Source of the DNA: Sediminibacterium magnilacihabitans
GTDB lineage: Bacteria > Bacteroidota > Bacteroidia > Chitinophagales > Chitinophagaceae
Direction of reading: 5' to 3'
Assembly: GCA_002973575.1 (NCBI GenBank)
Contig: PVEQ01000001.1
Coordinates: forward strand, 434,001 to 498,000
DNA: 64,000 bases
The notes beneath the pieces are model-generated. The model was not told where the DNA came from. It searched no databases and saw nothing but the letters and a program-made list of their open reading frames with translations. Shown one piece after another: positions 44,901 to 53,916 of the stretch. Both the position numbers and the translations under genes were made by a program. Position 1 is the stretch's first letter. Every line of letters begins with the position of its first letter.

Positions 44901-45315
44901 TACCAGTTCTGTTGGTATTGAAAACCTTGTCCTGCCTGCCGGTAGCGGTTACCACTACTTCAGCCAGTGTCTTGGTATCTGTCTTCAAAGAGAAATCGGC
45001 TTTGAATTCCTGGCCCAGTACCAAAAACACATTTTCCTGTTTTTGTTCTTTCTGGCCGAGATAGCTCACGGTAATAGTATAAGGGCCTCCCACTTTAAGG
45101 TTAGGCAGGTTATACCGGCCGTCTTTACGGCTGGTAGTAACATATTTTGTACCTGAAGGGAGGTGCAACGCTGTAATCACTGCGCCGCTGAGTTGACCAT
45201 TCTCGCTGGTAATAGTACCTTGAATGTCAGAAGTGGTTTCCTGCGCCTTGGCAGTCAATACGCTTATGCATACGACTATGAGCAGTGCAAACATGGAACG
45301 CATGGTTCTTCTCAT
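41986..45315 (-). CDS. Oar-like TonB-dependent outer-membrane receptor 1
   Basis: 1109 residues. Signal peptide about 1-24 (ending TAKAQ), a carboxypeptidase-regulatory-like beta domain (30-115), a plug domain with VVVTATGR, LPTINRSLQDFTRLTP and ITVDGANFNNAFGLSG (120-230), then a large beta barrel. This is the Oar-like class. No SusD partner adjoins it, so it is probably not a standard glycan-uptake pair. The substrate is unknown. The start lies between three Met codons (45315, 45303, 45294); the first is used. A TATTTTTG box (minus strand, 45342-45349) lies 27 bp upstream. Confidence 0.9.
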   Translation of the reverse strand: MRRTMRSMFALLIVVCISVLTAKAQETTSDIQGTITSENGQLSGAVITALHLPSGTKYVTTSRKDGRYNLPNLKVGGPYTITVSYLGQKEQKQENVFLVLGQEFKADFSLKTDTKTLAEVVVTATGRQDKVFNTNRTGSQEVVSRAQIEKLPTINRSLQDFTRLTPSSSGSFMSFGGRSGQYNNITVDGANFNNAFGLSGVLGGQTNSQPISLDAIEQIQVNIAPYDVRQGGFSGAGVNTVTRSGTNEVKASVYTYLRSPGLQGYNVRTNTVPKPSFTYNQRGVSIGAPIVKNKLFIFVSGEQERISQPATSFIANKPGQTAVPGVISQAVADTLDALRTFLMQKYNYDPGSYQNYNYDTYSDKLTVRVDWNVSSKSTLTLKYNYLKSYRDISASNSGAPNGNRQPSNTGLPFSGSGYRINNNFNIAIAELNTSFSNKLSNKLQIGYTALRDYRASLGGGDFPLVDILNGQGQSYTAFGYEPFTYNNVLNTNVFQFSDIVTMYTGKHEITLGTQNYVKNFKNGFAPNYEGAYQFNTLSDFYSSAMNGTANAKSYAVQYSLTKDGSFPFANIGATEWGAFIQDKWRIRNNLTVTGGFRFDLPVFQNKFDANPYASQLAFRNGNHYDVGQKPGSNLLVSPRFGFNWDVFGDHKTQVRGGFGWFSGPPPFVWISNQASNNGVQFGSFSNSKNPATGKPYVFSPDINAYRPAAGAANTSYNLVFTDPNFKYPQVMKLSFAVDQKLPGNLVATVEYNYSKEVNAVYFQNVNLPSTGTPLVGSDNRIRYDSSKIWNGAGGASVTNPNISNAILMRNSNKGYAYMVTARLEKTLRNFNASVAYTYSQSKSINDGGSIAASNWRDRPVKGDPNSDEIGYSNFYQPHRVIAYASYRKEYAKNFATSVGVVFEAAPNGVGSYTYQGDLINANTGGNSSLIYIPKDKSDIVLVPVNTGGGTITDTRTASQMWAQLNSFIQQDPYMSTHRGQIAERNAMVLPWFKHLDLNITQDFYLKNKHTLRLSFDIINVGNFLNKNWGIAKTFSSNSFLKFEGIAPAGDPNAGKPRYSFLYQDPANQIPYVNSFQDNSGIFSRWQGQIGIRYLFNDQSSRSASSVRNR

Positions 45316-45341
45316 AAATTGTTAAAGTTTAGTTTGATTTG

Positions 45342-45349
45342 CAAAAATA
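45342..45349 (-). promoter_or_regulatory. -7 promoter box for TonB receptor 1
   Basis: CAAAAATA on the plus strand is TATTTTTG on the minus strand, a full match to TAnnTTTG, 26 bp before the start codon. Confidence 0.5.
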
Positions 45350-45461
45350 TCCGCATGTGTACCTACGGGGCTTAATTCTGCATTAAATGATTGTTACCGA
45401 TGATGAAAACTGTTAATAACTTATTATTGACAGCTTATTTGAAAAAAGTAGCTATTTCAAA

Positions 45462-45496
45462 AAAAGAGAGGCTGTCAAAAGGGCAGCCTCTCTTTT
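45462..45496 (-). terminator. Terminator of TonB receptor 2
   Basis: On the minus strand AAAAGAGAGGCTG and CAGCCTCTCTTTT form a 13-bp stem with an intervening 9-nt loop, followed by more T. It lies 7 bp after the stop codon of the upstream receptor gene and isolates it from receptor 1. Confidence 0.88.
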
Positions 45497-45502
45497 GTAA
45501 GT

Positions 45503-48500
45503 TTAGAAGTTGAAACGGACTCCCACCTGACTTATCCAACGGTTTGCATAAGCTGGCGTTGCGGTACTATTGAAGTTCCATGGCTTGGTAATGGTAGGAT
45601 TGAATTTGTATTGTGGTGTAAGGTCAGTAGCGCTCTTATAACCAACAAAATTGATCAACCCAAAAGTGTTAAAGCTGGTAAAGTAATTATGTCCCCAATC
45701 CCTGTTCAGGAAGTTGGTAAAGTTGAACATATCCCAGGTCAACTGCAACTGGTAATGGCGACCACCCAGTTTTACGTTGAAATCCTGTGTGATTTTCAGG
45801 TCCACCACATTTGAAAAAGGAAGCCTGGAACCGTTTCTGTCGGCAAACTGGCCGCGATTGTTCCTGAGGTAAGGATCTCCCTGGATATACGCTTCCAATG
45901 CATCTTTTTGCTGTTGGGGTGCATAGGTAGTGCCACCAACTGTATTGGGCAGGAAAGTCATGTTGCTGAGCTCACCGGATGTAGGTATGTAAATAAGATC
46001 GTTGCCCCCACCTGAACCATCATCCCTTGTCATACTGCCGACGCTATATACATAGCTGAAAGGAGTACCGCTCTGTCCTGTATATACCAGGGAAACAGTA
46101 GTGGCCATTGCATTGTGCGCATAAGAGAATTTTTTACTGACAAAAGCAAAAATGCGATGCCCCTGGCTGAAGTCAGAGATATTACGAGTCAGGAAATTCC
46201 TGCCGTTCACTGTTTGGATAAACCTCCATTGGCTCAGGTTTACAGAGCTGGTCGCCTCATTCCAAACAAGTGAGTTGCCAAAAGCATAGTTGACATTGAA
46301 ATTGAAGCCGGTTTTTGTTTTTTTATCTATGGTCAATGCCATGTTATAGGAGAATCCCTTTTGCGGGTCGTCGTTATTGGAAACGAGGATGGCGTTGTCA
46401 TAGGGATTGGTGCCATTGCTTCTGATAGGTATCCTGGCTGCAGTACTTGCACTTTCAAAATTATATACGTTCCGGGATCCGGGAGCTACAGAAGTGCCTG
46501 CAGGGAGCAGGATGTTGATGTTGGTATAGTTGATCTCATTGATATTCCGGCTGAACATTCCCTCCAATGTTGCACTCCATCCATCGCCGAGTTTTTTATC
46601 TACGGCTAAAGATGTACGTAATAACTTGGGCATCCTGAAATCCTGGGAAATTAAGTTCAATGGCCCTTTTGTCAAGGATATTCCAAGGTTGTTGGCAGTC
46701 CAAATGCTGTTATTAATATCATTCGGGTTCCAACGGAAGCGCACCTGGCTCAATGCTGCGCCGGAAGCAGTAAATCCACCTACGAAAAGTCCATTATTGT
46801 TGTAAACGCCACCCGGCCATACCAATGGCATACGGCCGGTAAACAGACCAATACCTCCTCGAATGGTAATATTTTCTTCAGGTATTTTGTAAGTGAATCC
46901 AAACCTGGGAGAAAAAGAAATAGGGAAGTTAGGGCGTTGGCCTGATCTTGCACCTTTCAGATCATAATACTGAGCAAATTTAGATAACGCGGAATCATTC
47001 GTAAATTGGTCAGTAGCGGGGTTGGACAAAAACTTCCAGTAATCAGCCCTTAAACCAAAATTTAAAGTAAGATTTTCAGAAGGCCGCAATTCATCGGTCC
47101 AATAGAGTGCACCTTTGGCTACTTTGAATTTGGCATTGGCATTAGTATTTGTATTCAATAAATTATCAGTCAGCGGATATCCTACCTGGTAAGAGCCAGG
47201 TGCGGCATTATTAGCCATAAATGCGGCAACAGAGCTGTAGCGATAGTTGCCATAAGTGTTTTGGATGAAAACATTCAAATCATCAAAATACTCATAATCG
47301 ACACCAACAGTCATGACATGTTTACCAACATTAAATTTGAAATTATCAACCAGGCTGATATTCTTTTGCTTGAGAAGGTTTTGCGTAGAACTGTTGTCTG
47401 ATCCGAAGTTGAGGATACCACTGCCATCGGTAATGGCCACGCGTGGGAAAGGGTTACCGAGAATACTTCTTTGATCCAATACGCTCGTATAAGTGATCAA
47501 CAATTTATTGGATGAATTTCTGCCAACCATGCTTTTCAATTCTCCTGAAAAGGAAGACGTGGTACTTGGGAAATACACACCTCCATTATAAAAGTTAATC
47601 GAGGTGCTGGAGCTGCCGCTTGGTGTAGTGGAAATCGCCTTATTGTAACGATAACTTAACGAAAGCTTTTGCCTTGCATTGATATTCCAATCTATCTTGG
47701 CTACAATCCGGTCTGCATCAAGCTTCCTTTTGGTACTAATGTAATCTCCCATATCGTATCCATAAGAAGTCTTCACATAATCGACAAGGCTTTGAATACC
47801 TGCTGCTGTATTCGTATTTCCTTTGTAGGTTGTAATATCAAAGGGTTGCGGGGTTTGGTCTCTTTGTTGTTCCAGACTCAAAAAATAAAACAATTTATTC
47901 TTAATCAATGGGCCACCCACTCTTAAACCATAAGTTTTATTTTGAAAATCGGGGAAGCGGGTCGCGGTCTCTTTGGGTGCTACAGGATCCTTGCCTGCCA
48001 GGTTCTGGTTGCGATAAAAATAATATACAGATCCTTCGGTCTTGTTAGTACCGGATTTGGTAATGGCATTGATGCCACCGCCTGTAAAATTACCTACGGA
48101 TGCATCATAGGGCGATATGGCTATTTGAAACTGATCGATCGCATCAATAGAGATCGGAGCTGCACCGGTTTGTCCGCCGTTTGTTCCGGAAGCAGACAGA
48201 CCGAATACATCGTTATTGATAGCGCCATCTATATAGAAAGAATTATAACGGTTGTTCTGACCGGCAATGGTTACAGCGCCTTCGGAGCCAGGGATCAATC
48301 TGGCCTGGGGTACAGCGCGAAGGTAGTCATAGATATTGCGTCCTACTGTAGGGAGACCAGCCATCTTATCGCGTCCTATAACAGACTCGGTACCGCCTTT
48401 GCCTGAACTTTCAGTGGTTTTCCTCACACCAGATACAACCACTGTTCCCAGATTAGCGGCTTTAGCTGAAAGTACAAGGTCAACTTTGAATCCTTCACCC

Positions 48501-48799
48501 AGACTTAAATAAATATCAGTTTTCTTTTCATTGGCAAAGTTGATAAAAGAGGCTTCCACTGTATATGGGCCTCCGGGATTGAGGTTGCTGACGTCAAAAC
48601 GGCCTCCAACACGGCTTTGTACGCGATAAACAGTACCGGTTGGTTCATGGGTTATCGTTACAGTAGCGCCCACCAAAGGATCTCCGGTAGATGCGTTTAC
48701 AAAACCGCCCAAACTACTGGTAGTGATCTGGGCGTTTACCAGTGCCGGGCATAGCATTAGCAATACAATAAAACATTGTAGGATTCTCTTTTTAAGCAT
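45503..48799 (-). CDS. Oar-like TonB-dependent outer-membrane receptor 2
   Basis: 1098 residues from ATG 48799; an upstream in-frame ATG (48823) precedes the signal peptide and is unlikely. Signal peptide 1-24 (LLMLCPALVNAQ), carboxypeptidase-regulatory-like domain with VGATVTITHEPTGTVYRV and GGRFDVSNLNPGGPYTVEA, plug with GRNIYDYLRAVPQ and FYIDGAINNDVFGLSA, and a large barrel ending in WISQVGVRFNF (C-terminal aromatic, as for BAM substrates). It is a diverged paralogue of receptor 1 with the same domain order, so the pair arose by tandem duplication. The ligand is unknown. Confidence 0.9.
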   Translation of the reverse strand: MLKKRILQCFIVLLMLCPALVNAQITTSSLGGFVNASTGDPLVGATVTITHEPTGTVYRVQSRVGGRFDVSNLNPGGPYTVEASFINFANEKKTDIYLSLGEGFKVDLVLSAKAANLGTVVVSGVRKTTESSGKGGTESVIGRDKMAGLPTVGRNIYDYLRAVPQARLIPGSEGAVTIAGQNNRYNSFYIDGAINNDVFGLSASGTNGGQTGAAPISIDAIDQFQIAISPYDASVGNFTGGGINAITKSGTNKTEGSVYYFYRNQNLAGKDPVAPKETATRFPDFQNKTYGLRVGGPLIKNKLFYFLSLEQQRDQTPQPFDITTYKGNTNTAAGIQSLVDYVKTSYGYDMGDYISTKRKLDADRIVAKIDWNINARQKLSLSYRYNKAISTTPSGSSSTSINFYNGGVYFPSTTSSFSGELKSMVGRNSSNKLLITYTSVLDQRSILGNPFPRVAITDGSGILNFGSDNSSTQNLLKQKNISLVDNFKFNVGKHVMTVGVDYEYFDDLNVFIQNTYGNYRYSSVAAFMANNAAPGSYQVGYPLTDNLLNTNTNANAKFKVAKGALYWTDELRPSENLTLNFGLRADYWKFLSNPATDQFTNDSALSKFAQYYDLKGARSGQRPNFPISFSPRFGFTYKIPEENITIRGGIGLFTGRMPLVWPGGVYNNNGLFVGGFTASGAALSQVRFRWNPNDINNSIWTANNLGISLTKGPLNLISQDFRMPKLLRTSLAVDKKLGDGWSATLEGMFSRNINEINYTNINILLPAGTSVAPGSRNVYNFESASTAARIPIRSNGTNPYDNAILVSNNDDPQKGFSYNMALTIDKKTKTGFNFNVNYAFGNSLVWNEATSSVNLSQWRFIQTVNGRNFLTRNISDFSQGHRIFAFVSKKFSYAHNAMATTVSLVYTGQSGTPFSYVYSVGSMTRDDGSGGGNDLIYIPTSGELSNMTFLPNTVGGTTYAPQQQKDALEAYIQGDPYLRNNRGQFADRNGSRLPFSNVVDLKITQDFNVKLGGRHYQLQLTWDMFNFTNFLNRDWGHNYFTSFNTFGLINFVGYKSATDLTPQYKFNPTITKPWNFNSTATPAYANRWISQVGVRFNF

Positions 48800-49021
48800 A
48801 GGTCGAAATGTTAGTTCGCACAAAGAAAGTAAAATATCTCTGTGTAATTACAAGGGGATGTTAACAAAAGGTTGCCCGATTTGAGCATTTTGTGCAGTTA
48901 TCCGCCGGATTGTGTATTTTTTGTTCAATTATTAAGGTGAATCTATGCAGCTTTTTGTATAATATTCAATCCGTTTTATATATCTCAAAACTTAGTTTAG
49001 GCTGTTACCCTTCAGGAGCCG

Positions 49022-49029
49022 TAATTTTG
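49022..49029 (+). promoter_or_regulatory. ribBA promoter -7 box
   Basis: TAATTTTG is a perfect TAnnTTTG match, 17 bp before the ribBA ATG. I see no FMN-riboswitch-like leader, as the transcript leader would be only about 10 nt. Confidence 0.6.
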
Positions 49030-49046
49030 CAATTCAAAAATCAGTT

Positions 49047-50249
49047 ATGCTCGATAGGATCCAGGATGCCATTGATGATATACGGGATGGCAAGATGATT
49101 ATAGTGGTGGATGATGAAGACAGGGAAAATGAGGGCGATTTTATCATTGCGGCCCGTCATGCTACTCCGGAAGTCATCAATTTCATGAGTAAGGAGGGCA
49201 GGGGGCTTATCTGCGCTACCTTAACGGAAGACCGTTGCAAGGAATTAGGCCTCGACCCGATGGTGAGTTCCAATACCTCTTTACATGAGACGGCTTTTAC
49301 CGTTTCGGTAGACCTGCTCGGGCATGGTACTACTACGGGTATTTCGGCGCACGACCGGTCCAAGACCATATTGGCCCTGGTTGACCCAGAAACCAAACCT
49401 TCCGATCTCGGACGCCCCGGGCATATATTCCCTTTGCGTGCTAAAAATGGTGGCGTATTACGCCGTGCCGGCCATACAGAAGCTGCGGTAGACCTGGCGA
49501 GACTGGCCGGACTGGAGCCTGCCGGTGTACTGGTAGAAGTGATGAATGAAGATGGCACCATGGCGAGACTACCTCAACTGCTGGAGATAGCCAAAAAATT
49601 CTGCCTGAAGATCATTTCCATCAAGGACCTGATCGATTACCGCCTCAAAACCGACTCTCTCATAGAAGAATTGGTTAGGGTGGACATGCCTACCAGATAT
49701 GGTCATTTCAAACTGGTGGCTTTCAAAGAAAAAGCTACGGGCGGCGAACACCTGGCCCTGATAAAAGGCATTTGGGTGAAGGACGAACCCGTACTCACAC
49801 GTGTGCACAGCAGTTGTTTTACCGGTGATATCCTGGGCAGTTTCCGCTGCGATTGCGGCGAACAATTGCACAAAGCCATGTCGATGGTAGAGAAAGAAGG
49901 CAAAGGCATCATATTATATATGAACCAGGAGGGCCGTGGCATTGGCCTCATCAATAAATTACGTGCGTATAAGTTGCAGGAAGAGGGCTTGGATACTGTA
50001 GAAGCCAACCTGGAACTGGGTTTTGACAAAGACGAACGCGATTATGGCGTAGGCGCACAGATACTCCGTTATTTAGGCATCAGCAAACTCCGCCTCATGA
50101 GCAATAACCCGCGCAAGCGCGCCGGATTATTAGGCTATGGTCTGGAGATAACAGAAGTAGTGCCCATTGAAGTGCCTGCCAATCCGCACAACGTAAAATA
50201 CCTCGAGACTAAAAGAGACAAACTGGGGCACAAGATATTAGGGGAGTAG
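49047..50249 (+). CDS. ribBA: Bifunctional DHBP synthase / GTP cyclohydrolase II
   Basis: 400 residues. The N-terminal RibB domain (1-200) makes 3,4-dihydroxy-2-butanone 4-phosphate from ribulose 5-phosphate: [13 protein letters not shown] (metal-binding acidic loop) and [17 protein letters not shown]. The C-terminal RibA domain (210-400) opens [26 protein letters not shown] (three zinc cysteines), [13 protein letters not shown] and a [17 protein letters not shown] terminus. Both active sites look complete, so it can supply both riboflavin precursors. It is monocistronic, ended by a palindromic repeat. Confidence 0.97.
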   Translation: MLDRIQDAIDDIRDGKMIIVVDDEDRENEGDFIIAARHATPEVINFMSKEGRGLICATLTEDRCKELGLDPMVSSNTSLHETAFTVSVDLLGHGTTTGISAHDRSKTILALVDPETKPSDLGRPGHIFPLRAKNGGVLRRAGHTEAAVDLARLAGLEPAGVLVEVMNEDGTMARLPQLLEIAKKFCLKIISIKDLIDYRLKTDSLIEELVRVDMPTRYGHFKLVAFKEKATGGEHLALIKGIWVKDEPVLTRVHSSCFTGDILGSFRCDCGEQLHKAMSMVEKEGKGIILYMNQEGRGIGLINKLRAYKLQEEGLDTVEANLELGFDKDERDYGVGAQILRYLGISKLRLMSNNPRKRAGLLGYGLEITEVVPIEVPANPHNVKYLETKRDKLGHKILGE

Positions 50250-50260
50250 TTCAGCCATTT

Positions 50261-50347
50261 ATACGTCATCCTGAGCGAGCGGAGCGAGTCGAAGGACCTG
50301 CTTGAAGGTTCGGTCAGATCCCTCAGCTGCGCTCGGGATGACGTATA
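50261..50347. repeat. GTCATCC/GGATGAC palindromic repeat, copy 1
   Basis: It begins ATACGTCATCCTGAGCGAGC and ends CTCGGGATGACGTAT; the two arms are imperfect complements around an AAGGACCTG...AGATCCCT middle. It fills the gap between ribBA and convergent phoH. Orientation is opposite to copies 2-4. Confidence 0.8.
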
Positions 50348-50349
50348 AA

Positions 50350-51327
50350 TTAGTGTCTAATTTCTTGTTCTTCCTTCTCCTTCTCTTTTTCGTAGGCTTT
50401 GATGATCGATTTCACCAGCTTGTGACGCACCACGTCTTCTTCATTCAGCTCAATATGGGCAATGCCATCGATGCTTTTGAGTATACGGGTGGCTTTGGCC
50501 AGTCCGCTCCGCTGGTTGCGGGGCAGGTCAATCTGGGTAGGGTCGCCCGTGATGATGGCTTTGGCATTGGCGCCGATACGTGTAAGGAACATTTTCAACT
50601 GTAAGTCGTTCGTGTTCTGCGCCTCATCCAGGATGATGAATGCATTATCGAGGGTGCGGCCACGCATATAGGCCAGCGGCGCCACTTCAATGGTACGCGT
50701 ACTCATATAATAACCCAGCTTATCGGCCGGTATCATATCGTCCAGCGCATCATACAAAGGCCGCAGGTAGGGATCAATCTTTTCTTTCAGGTCGCCGGGA
50801 AGGAAACCGAGGCTTTCGCCTGCCTCAACCGCAGGGCGGGTGAGGATAATCTTCTTCACGACTTTGTTCTTCAATGCGCGCACGGCGAGCGCTACAGCGG
50901 TATAGGTTTTACCTGTACCAGCCGGGCCTATCGCAAAGACAATGTCGTTCCGGTCGGCCGCCTGCACCAGCTTTTTCTGGTTTTGCGTGCGGGCGCGGAC
51001 GGTTTTGCCATTCGGACCGAACACGAGCACATCGTTGGGATGGCTCTCAACGAAATTGTCTACGGTTTCGCCGTCATCACCACCCAGTATCTGTTCGAAA
51101 TAGTTTTCACTGAGGTGACCATTTCTTTCCAGGTACTGTATGATGAGGTCTATTTTCTCCCGGGCAGATTCGATCTGTTCGGGGGCGCCGCTTAGTTTCA
51201 TTTGTGTTCCGCGTGAAAGGATTTTTAAAAGGGGGAATTTCTTTCGCAGCAGGTCCAACTTTCCGTTGTTTACTCCAAAAAATTCAATGGGGTTAACAGT
51301 CTCGAGGTTAATGATAGCTTCTGTCAA
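50350..51327 (-). CDS. phoH: PhoH-family ATPase
   Basis: 325 residues. A KH-like N-terminal part (1-110) is followed by a P-loop ATPase: Walker A GPAGTGKTYTAVALA near 138-152, RPAVEAGESLGFLPGDLKEK, Walker B FIILDEAQN and ITGDPTQIDLPR. This is the PhoH/PhoL/YbeZ type, linked in bacteria to RNA metabolism (often with YbeY, which is not seen nearby). It ends in a charged KEKEKEEQEIRH tail. The start is 57 bp after a -7 box. Confidence 0.92.
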   Translation of the reverse strand: MTEAIINLETVNPIEFFGVNNGKLDLLRKKFPLLKILSRGTQMKLSGAPEQIESAREKIDLIIQYLERNGHLSENYFEQILGGDDGETVDNFVESHPNDVLVFGPNGKTVRARTQNQKKLVQAADRNDIVFAIGPAGTGKTYTAVALAVRALKNKVVKKIILTRPAVEAGESLGFLPGDLKEKIDPYLRPLYDALDDMIPADKLGYYMSTRTIEVAPLAYMRGRTLDNAFIILDEAQNTNDLQLKMFLTRIGANAKAIITGDPTQIDLPRNQRSGLAKATRILKSIDGIAHIELNEEDVVRHKLVKSIIKAYEKEKEKEEQEIRH

Positions 51328-51383
51328 TCTGTTCAGTTTAATGTATGACGGAATAAATTTGATACTTACCCTTGCATCTGTCT

Positions 51384-51391
51384 CAAATTTA
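51384..51391 (-). promoter_or_regulatory. phoH promoter -7 box
   Basis: CAAATTTA on the plus strand is TAAATTTG on the minus strand, a perfect TAnnTTTG, 56 bp before the phoH start. Confidence 0.45.
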
Positions 51392-51453
51392 ATTGGATAT
51401 ATCTATCAAATCCTAGCATTTGTTATGCACAGGGTGTGGATAGAGATTGTTAA

Positions 51454-52101
51454 TTATAACGCTTTGAGCGCCTCAATTGTTTTAACGGGATCGTCAGATT
51501 TAAAAACGGTATTGCCTGCTACCAGTACATCGGCGCCGGCATGCACAATGGCAGCTGCGTTTTGAAGTGTTATGCCGCCGTCGATCTCTATCAGTGTAGG
51601 AAAGTTTCTGTCTTTGATCATGTGCCTGAGTGCACGGATCTTATCAATGGTATGCGGAATAAATTGTTGACCACCGAAGCCGGGGTTCACACTCATGAGG
51701 CAAACCAGGTCAATATCACCCAATACATCTGAGAGGAAATTAACAGGTGTATGCGGGTTCAGGGCTACGCCTGCGCGCATGCCCAGGCTTTTGATCTGTT
51801 GGAGGTTGCGGTGTAAATGCGGACAAGCTTCATAATGAACAGTCAATATATCGGCGCCGGCTTTCTTGAATGCCTCTGCATATTTTTCAGGCTCTTCGAT
51901 CATCAGGTGCACATCGCATATCTTTTTGGTGGCTTTTCTCACGTGTTCAATGATGGGGAACCCAAAGCTGATATTGGGTACAAAACGTCCGTCCATCACA
52001 TCGAGGTGGAACCAGTCGGCCCGGCTTTCATTCAACATTTCACAATCCTGCTGCAGGTTCAGAAAATTGGCGCTTAATAAAGAAGGGGCAACGATGGGCA
52101 T
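51454..52101 (-). CDS. rpe: Ribulose-phosphate 3-epimerase
   Basis: 215 residues, a TIM barrel that interconverts ribulose 5-phosphate and xylulose 5-phosphate in the pentose phosphate pathway. Motifs: PSLLSANFLNL, WFHLDVMDGRFVPNISFG (catalytic Asp and metal His), VHLMIEEPE, CLMSVNPGFGGQQFI and EIDGGITLQNA (phosphate and second catalytic Asp). Normal length and intact. Confidence 0.96.
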   Translation of the reverse strand: MPIVAPSLLSANFLNLQQDCEMLNESRADWFHLDVMDGRFVPNISFGFPIIEHVRKATKKICDVHLMIEEPEKYAEAFKKAGADILTVHYEACPHLHRNLQQIKSLGMRAGVALNPHTPVNFLSDVLGDIDLVCLMSVNPGFGGQQFIPHTIDKIRALRHMIKDRNFPTLIEIDGGITLQNAAAIVHAGADVLVAGNTVFKSDDPVKTIEALKAL

Positions 52102-52121
52102 GATGCTTGTTTAAGGATGCG

Positions 52122-52129
52122 CAAAATTA
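52122..52129 (-). promoter_or_regulatory. rpe promoter -7 box
   Basis: CAAAATTA on the plus strand reads TAATTTTG on the minus strand, a perfect match, 20 bp before the rpe start codon. Confidence 0.5.
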
Positions 52130-52140
52130 TTGCAATTATT

Positions 52141-52953
52141 TCAGTTCACTCCCAGCTTTTTTAATGCGGCCGTAGCCTCGGTAATGCCCGGGTCGAGGGC
52201 CAGCGCCGTTTGGTAACTTTTGATGGCCCCTGCACGGTCGTTCTGTGTTTCCTGGCATTTGGCCAGCCAGTACCAGGCATCGGCATAATTGACCCTTACA
52301 GAAGTGGCTGTTTCAAACACTTTGCGGGCTTCCTCCGTTTTCCGTGCATCGAAATACAGGAATCCTTTCTCCATATAGGCTTCCATATAAGTATAGTCGT
52401 TGGCAATACAGCGATTGAACAGGTCAATGGCTTTGGAAGCATTTCGGGTACGGGCATAATACACGCCGCTGATAAAACTGGTATGAGCGGTGTACTCCCT
52501 GCCCAATCTCATCGCATCTACCTGCGCACATAAAGCAAGCGCTTTGTTGTTTTTCTGTTCGGCATACAGGTTGGCCATGGCCAGCAATGCATCGGGAGAA
52601 GGATAAATACGGGCGGCAAAATGGTAAGACTGCAGGGCGCCGCTGGTGTCTTTGGTATGTTCCTGCAAAGTGGCTTTGCGAAACCAGAGTCCGAAATTGA
52701 GACTGTCTTTCCGAAGCAATGAATCCATCTGCTGCAAAGCAGGCCGGTAATCACCGGCACTGTCGAGTGCATTCACCAGCAGCAGGCGCAAGCCAATGCT
52801 GTCGGGATAGCTGGCAACACTTTGATACAATCGTTTAACCAGGGGTGATGGTTCCTGTACCCTGGATGTTGCTTTGGGAGATTCTTTTGGTTCATGGTTG
52901 TTACACGCAGCAGCGATGCTAACCCACAACAGAAGGAAGTGCCAACGTTTCAT
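52141..52953 (-). CDS. TPR-repeat lipoprotein
   Basis: 270 residues. The signal ends in a lipobox with AAAC (Cys17), so it is membrane-anchored. The rest is made of about six tetratricopeptide repeats; the clearest are YTYMEAYMEKGFLYFDARKTEEARKVFETA and ADAWYWLAKCQETQNDRAGAIKSYQTALALDP near the C-terminus. TPRs serve as protein-interaction scaffolds; the partner is unknown. It ends upstream of rpe with the -7 box of rpe inside the short gap. Confidence 0.85.
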   Translation of the reverse strand: MKRWHFLLLWVSIAAACNNHEPKESPKATSRVQEPSPLVKRLYQSVASYPDSIGLRLLLVNALDSAGDYRPALQQMDSLLRKDSLNFGLWFRKATLQEHTKDTSGALQSYHFAARIYPSPDALLAMANLYAEQKNNKALALCAQVDAMRLGREYTAHTSFISGVYYARTRNASKAIDLFNRCIANDYTYMEAYMEKGFLYFDARKTEEARKVFETATSVRVNYADAWYWLAKCQETQNDRAGAIKSYQTALALDPGITEATAALKKLGVN

Positions 52954-53048
52954 GTTGCGAAAATACAGATTGTGTATTTGTTAAGTGAATACATGAAAAG
53001 ATATGCAGTTGAAATAGCGTTACTTTGTGCTCTTTAAAACCAATCATT

Positions 53049-53525
53049 ATGGATACAGGACTTCTGCATTTACACAATTTATTGCGTTGGGTGATCTCGA
53101 TACTGCTGCTGTTGTCTATCTACAAAGCTTATACCGGGTGGAAAGGCAAGAAAACTTTTTCTGCCGGTGATCGCAAAACATGGTTGTTCACGTTGATCAG
53201 TGCGCACATCACCTTGCTGATCGGGCTGTACCAGCTTGCAGTAGGGCGATACGGTATTTTCAAAACGAGCCTGCCGGAAGGCGAGTCGCTGATGAAAAAT
53301 CATTTTTTCCGTTTCTATTGGATCGAACACCCGGTAGCGATGATCTTATCGGTGGTATTTATCACGCTTGGTTATGGCATGGCCAAGAAAACCGTAGCCG
53401 ACGAAGTGAAGTACCGCAAAGCATTTATCTTCTTCCTGCTGGCCCTACTGCTGATACTGGCTGCTGTTCCCTGGCCCTTCCGCGCCGATATAGGAAGACC
53501 CTGGTTCCCGGGCATCAATGCATAA
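53049..53525 (+). CDS. Four-helix membrane protein (cytochrome b-like?)
   Basis: 158 residues from ATG 53049. Four hydrophobic helices (about 10-28, 46-63, 85-105, 116-135). Histidines sit at helix edges (LHLHNLLRW, ISAHITLLIG, WIEHPVAMIL) and a conserved-looking RADIGRPWFPG closes the protein. Such proteins in Bacteroidota are sometimes annotated as cytochrome b-like; heme binding by these His residues is possible but not shown. Confidence 0.65.
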   Translation: MDTGLLHLHNLLRWVISILLLLSIYKAYTGWKGKKTFSAGDRKTWLFTLISAHITLLIGLYQLAVGRYGIFKTSLPEGESLMKNHFFRFYWIEHPVAMILSVVFITLGYGMAKKTVADEVKYRKAFIFFLLALLLILAAVPWPFRADIGRPWFPGINA

Positions 53526-53553
53526 AACAACGTCATCCCGATCTTTTATGCGT

Positions 53554-53632
53554 CGTCATCCCGAGCGCAGCCGAGGGATCTGCTCGAACGTTCAGCAGGT
53601 CCTTCGATTCGCTTCGCTCACTCAGGATGACG
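53554..53632. repeat. GTCATCC/GGATGAC palindromic repeat, copy 2
   Basis: Left arm CGTCATCCCGAGCGCAGCC with GAGGGATCTG, right arm AGGTCCTTCGATTCGCTTCG ending CTCAGGATGACG. Confidence 0.8.
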
Positions 53633-53802
53633 CGGTTTAAAGTAAACAAGTGATAATTATATACGTATCTTTGATGGAGATTGTTTTGCTATGCCATTCC
53701 ATCGGAATTTCACATATTGGATCGATAAGCGCGTATGGAAATATTATTTCCTTATGCTCTCTCTTCAATTGGCAAAGTGTTGGGAAACACACAACCATTA
53801 TT

Positions 53803-53881
53803 CGTCACCCCGAGCGTAGCCGAGGGGCCTCATCAAATCCTTAACAGCTCCTTCGACTCGCTCCGCTCGCTCAGGATGACG
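53803..53881. repeat. GTCATCC/GGATGAC palindromic repeat, copy 3
   Basis: Left arm CGTCACCCCGAGCGTAGCC, right arm CTCCTTCGACTCGCTCCGCT ending CAGGATGACG. Same orientation as copy 2, 171 bp further on. Confidence 0.8.
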
Positions 53882-53916
53882 TGCAGATTATTTCTTTACT
53901 ACAATATTGCACAGAC

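Larger units (their letters stand above)
53526..53916. other. 391-bp spacer with two palindromic repeats
   Basis: Apart from repeat copies 2 and 3, the spacer holds an isolated CGTCATCCCGATC half-arm at 53531 and an AT-richer centre (53640-53800). The small open frames across it run through the repeats and are not genes. The hmgA promoter should lie in the last part, but no perfect box is seen. Confidence 0.6.

Noticed and set aside
49047..49140. FMN riboswitch before ribBA
   Set aside because: The -7 box lies 17 bp before the ATG, leaving no room for a riboswitch leader.
53180..53844. Small open frames running through 53180-53653 and 53650-53844
   Set aside because: They read across a real gene and palindromic repeats; composition and lack of motifs show they are not genes.
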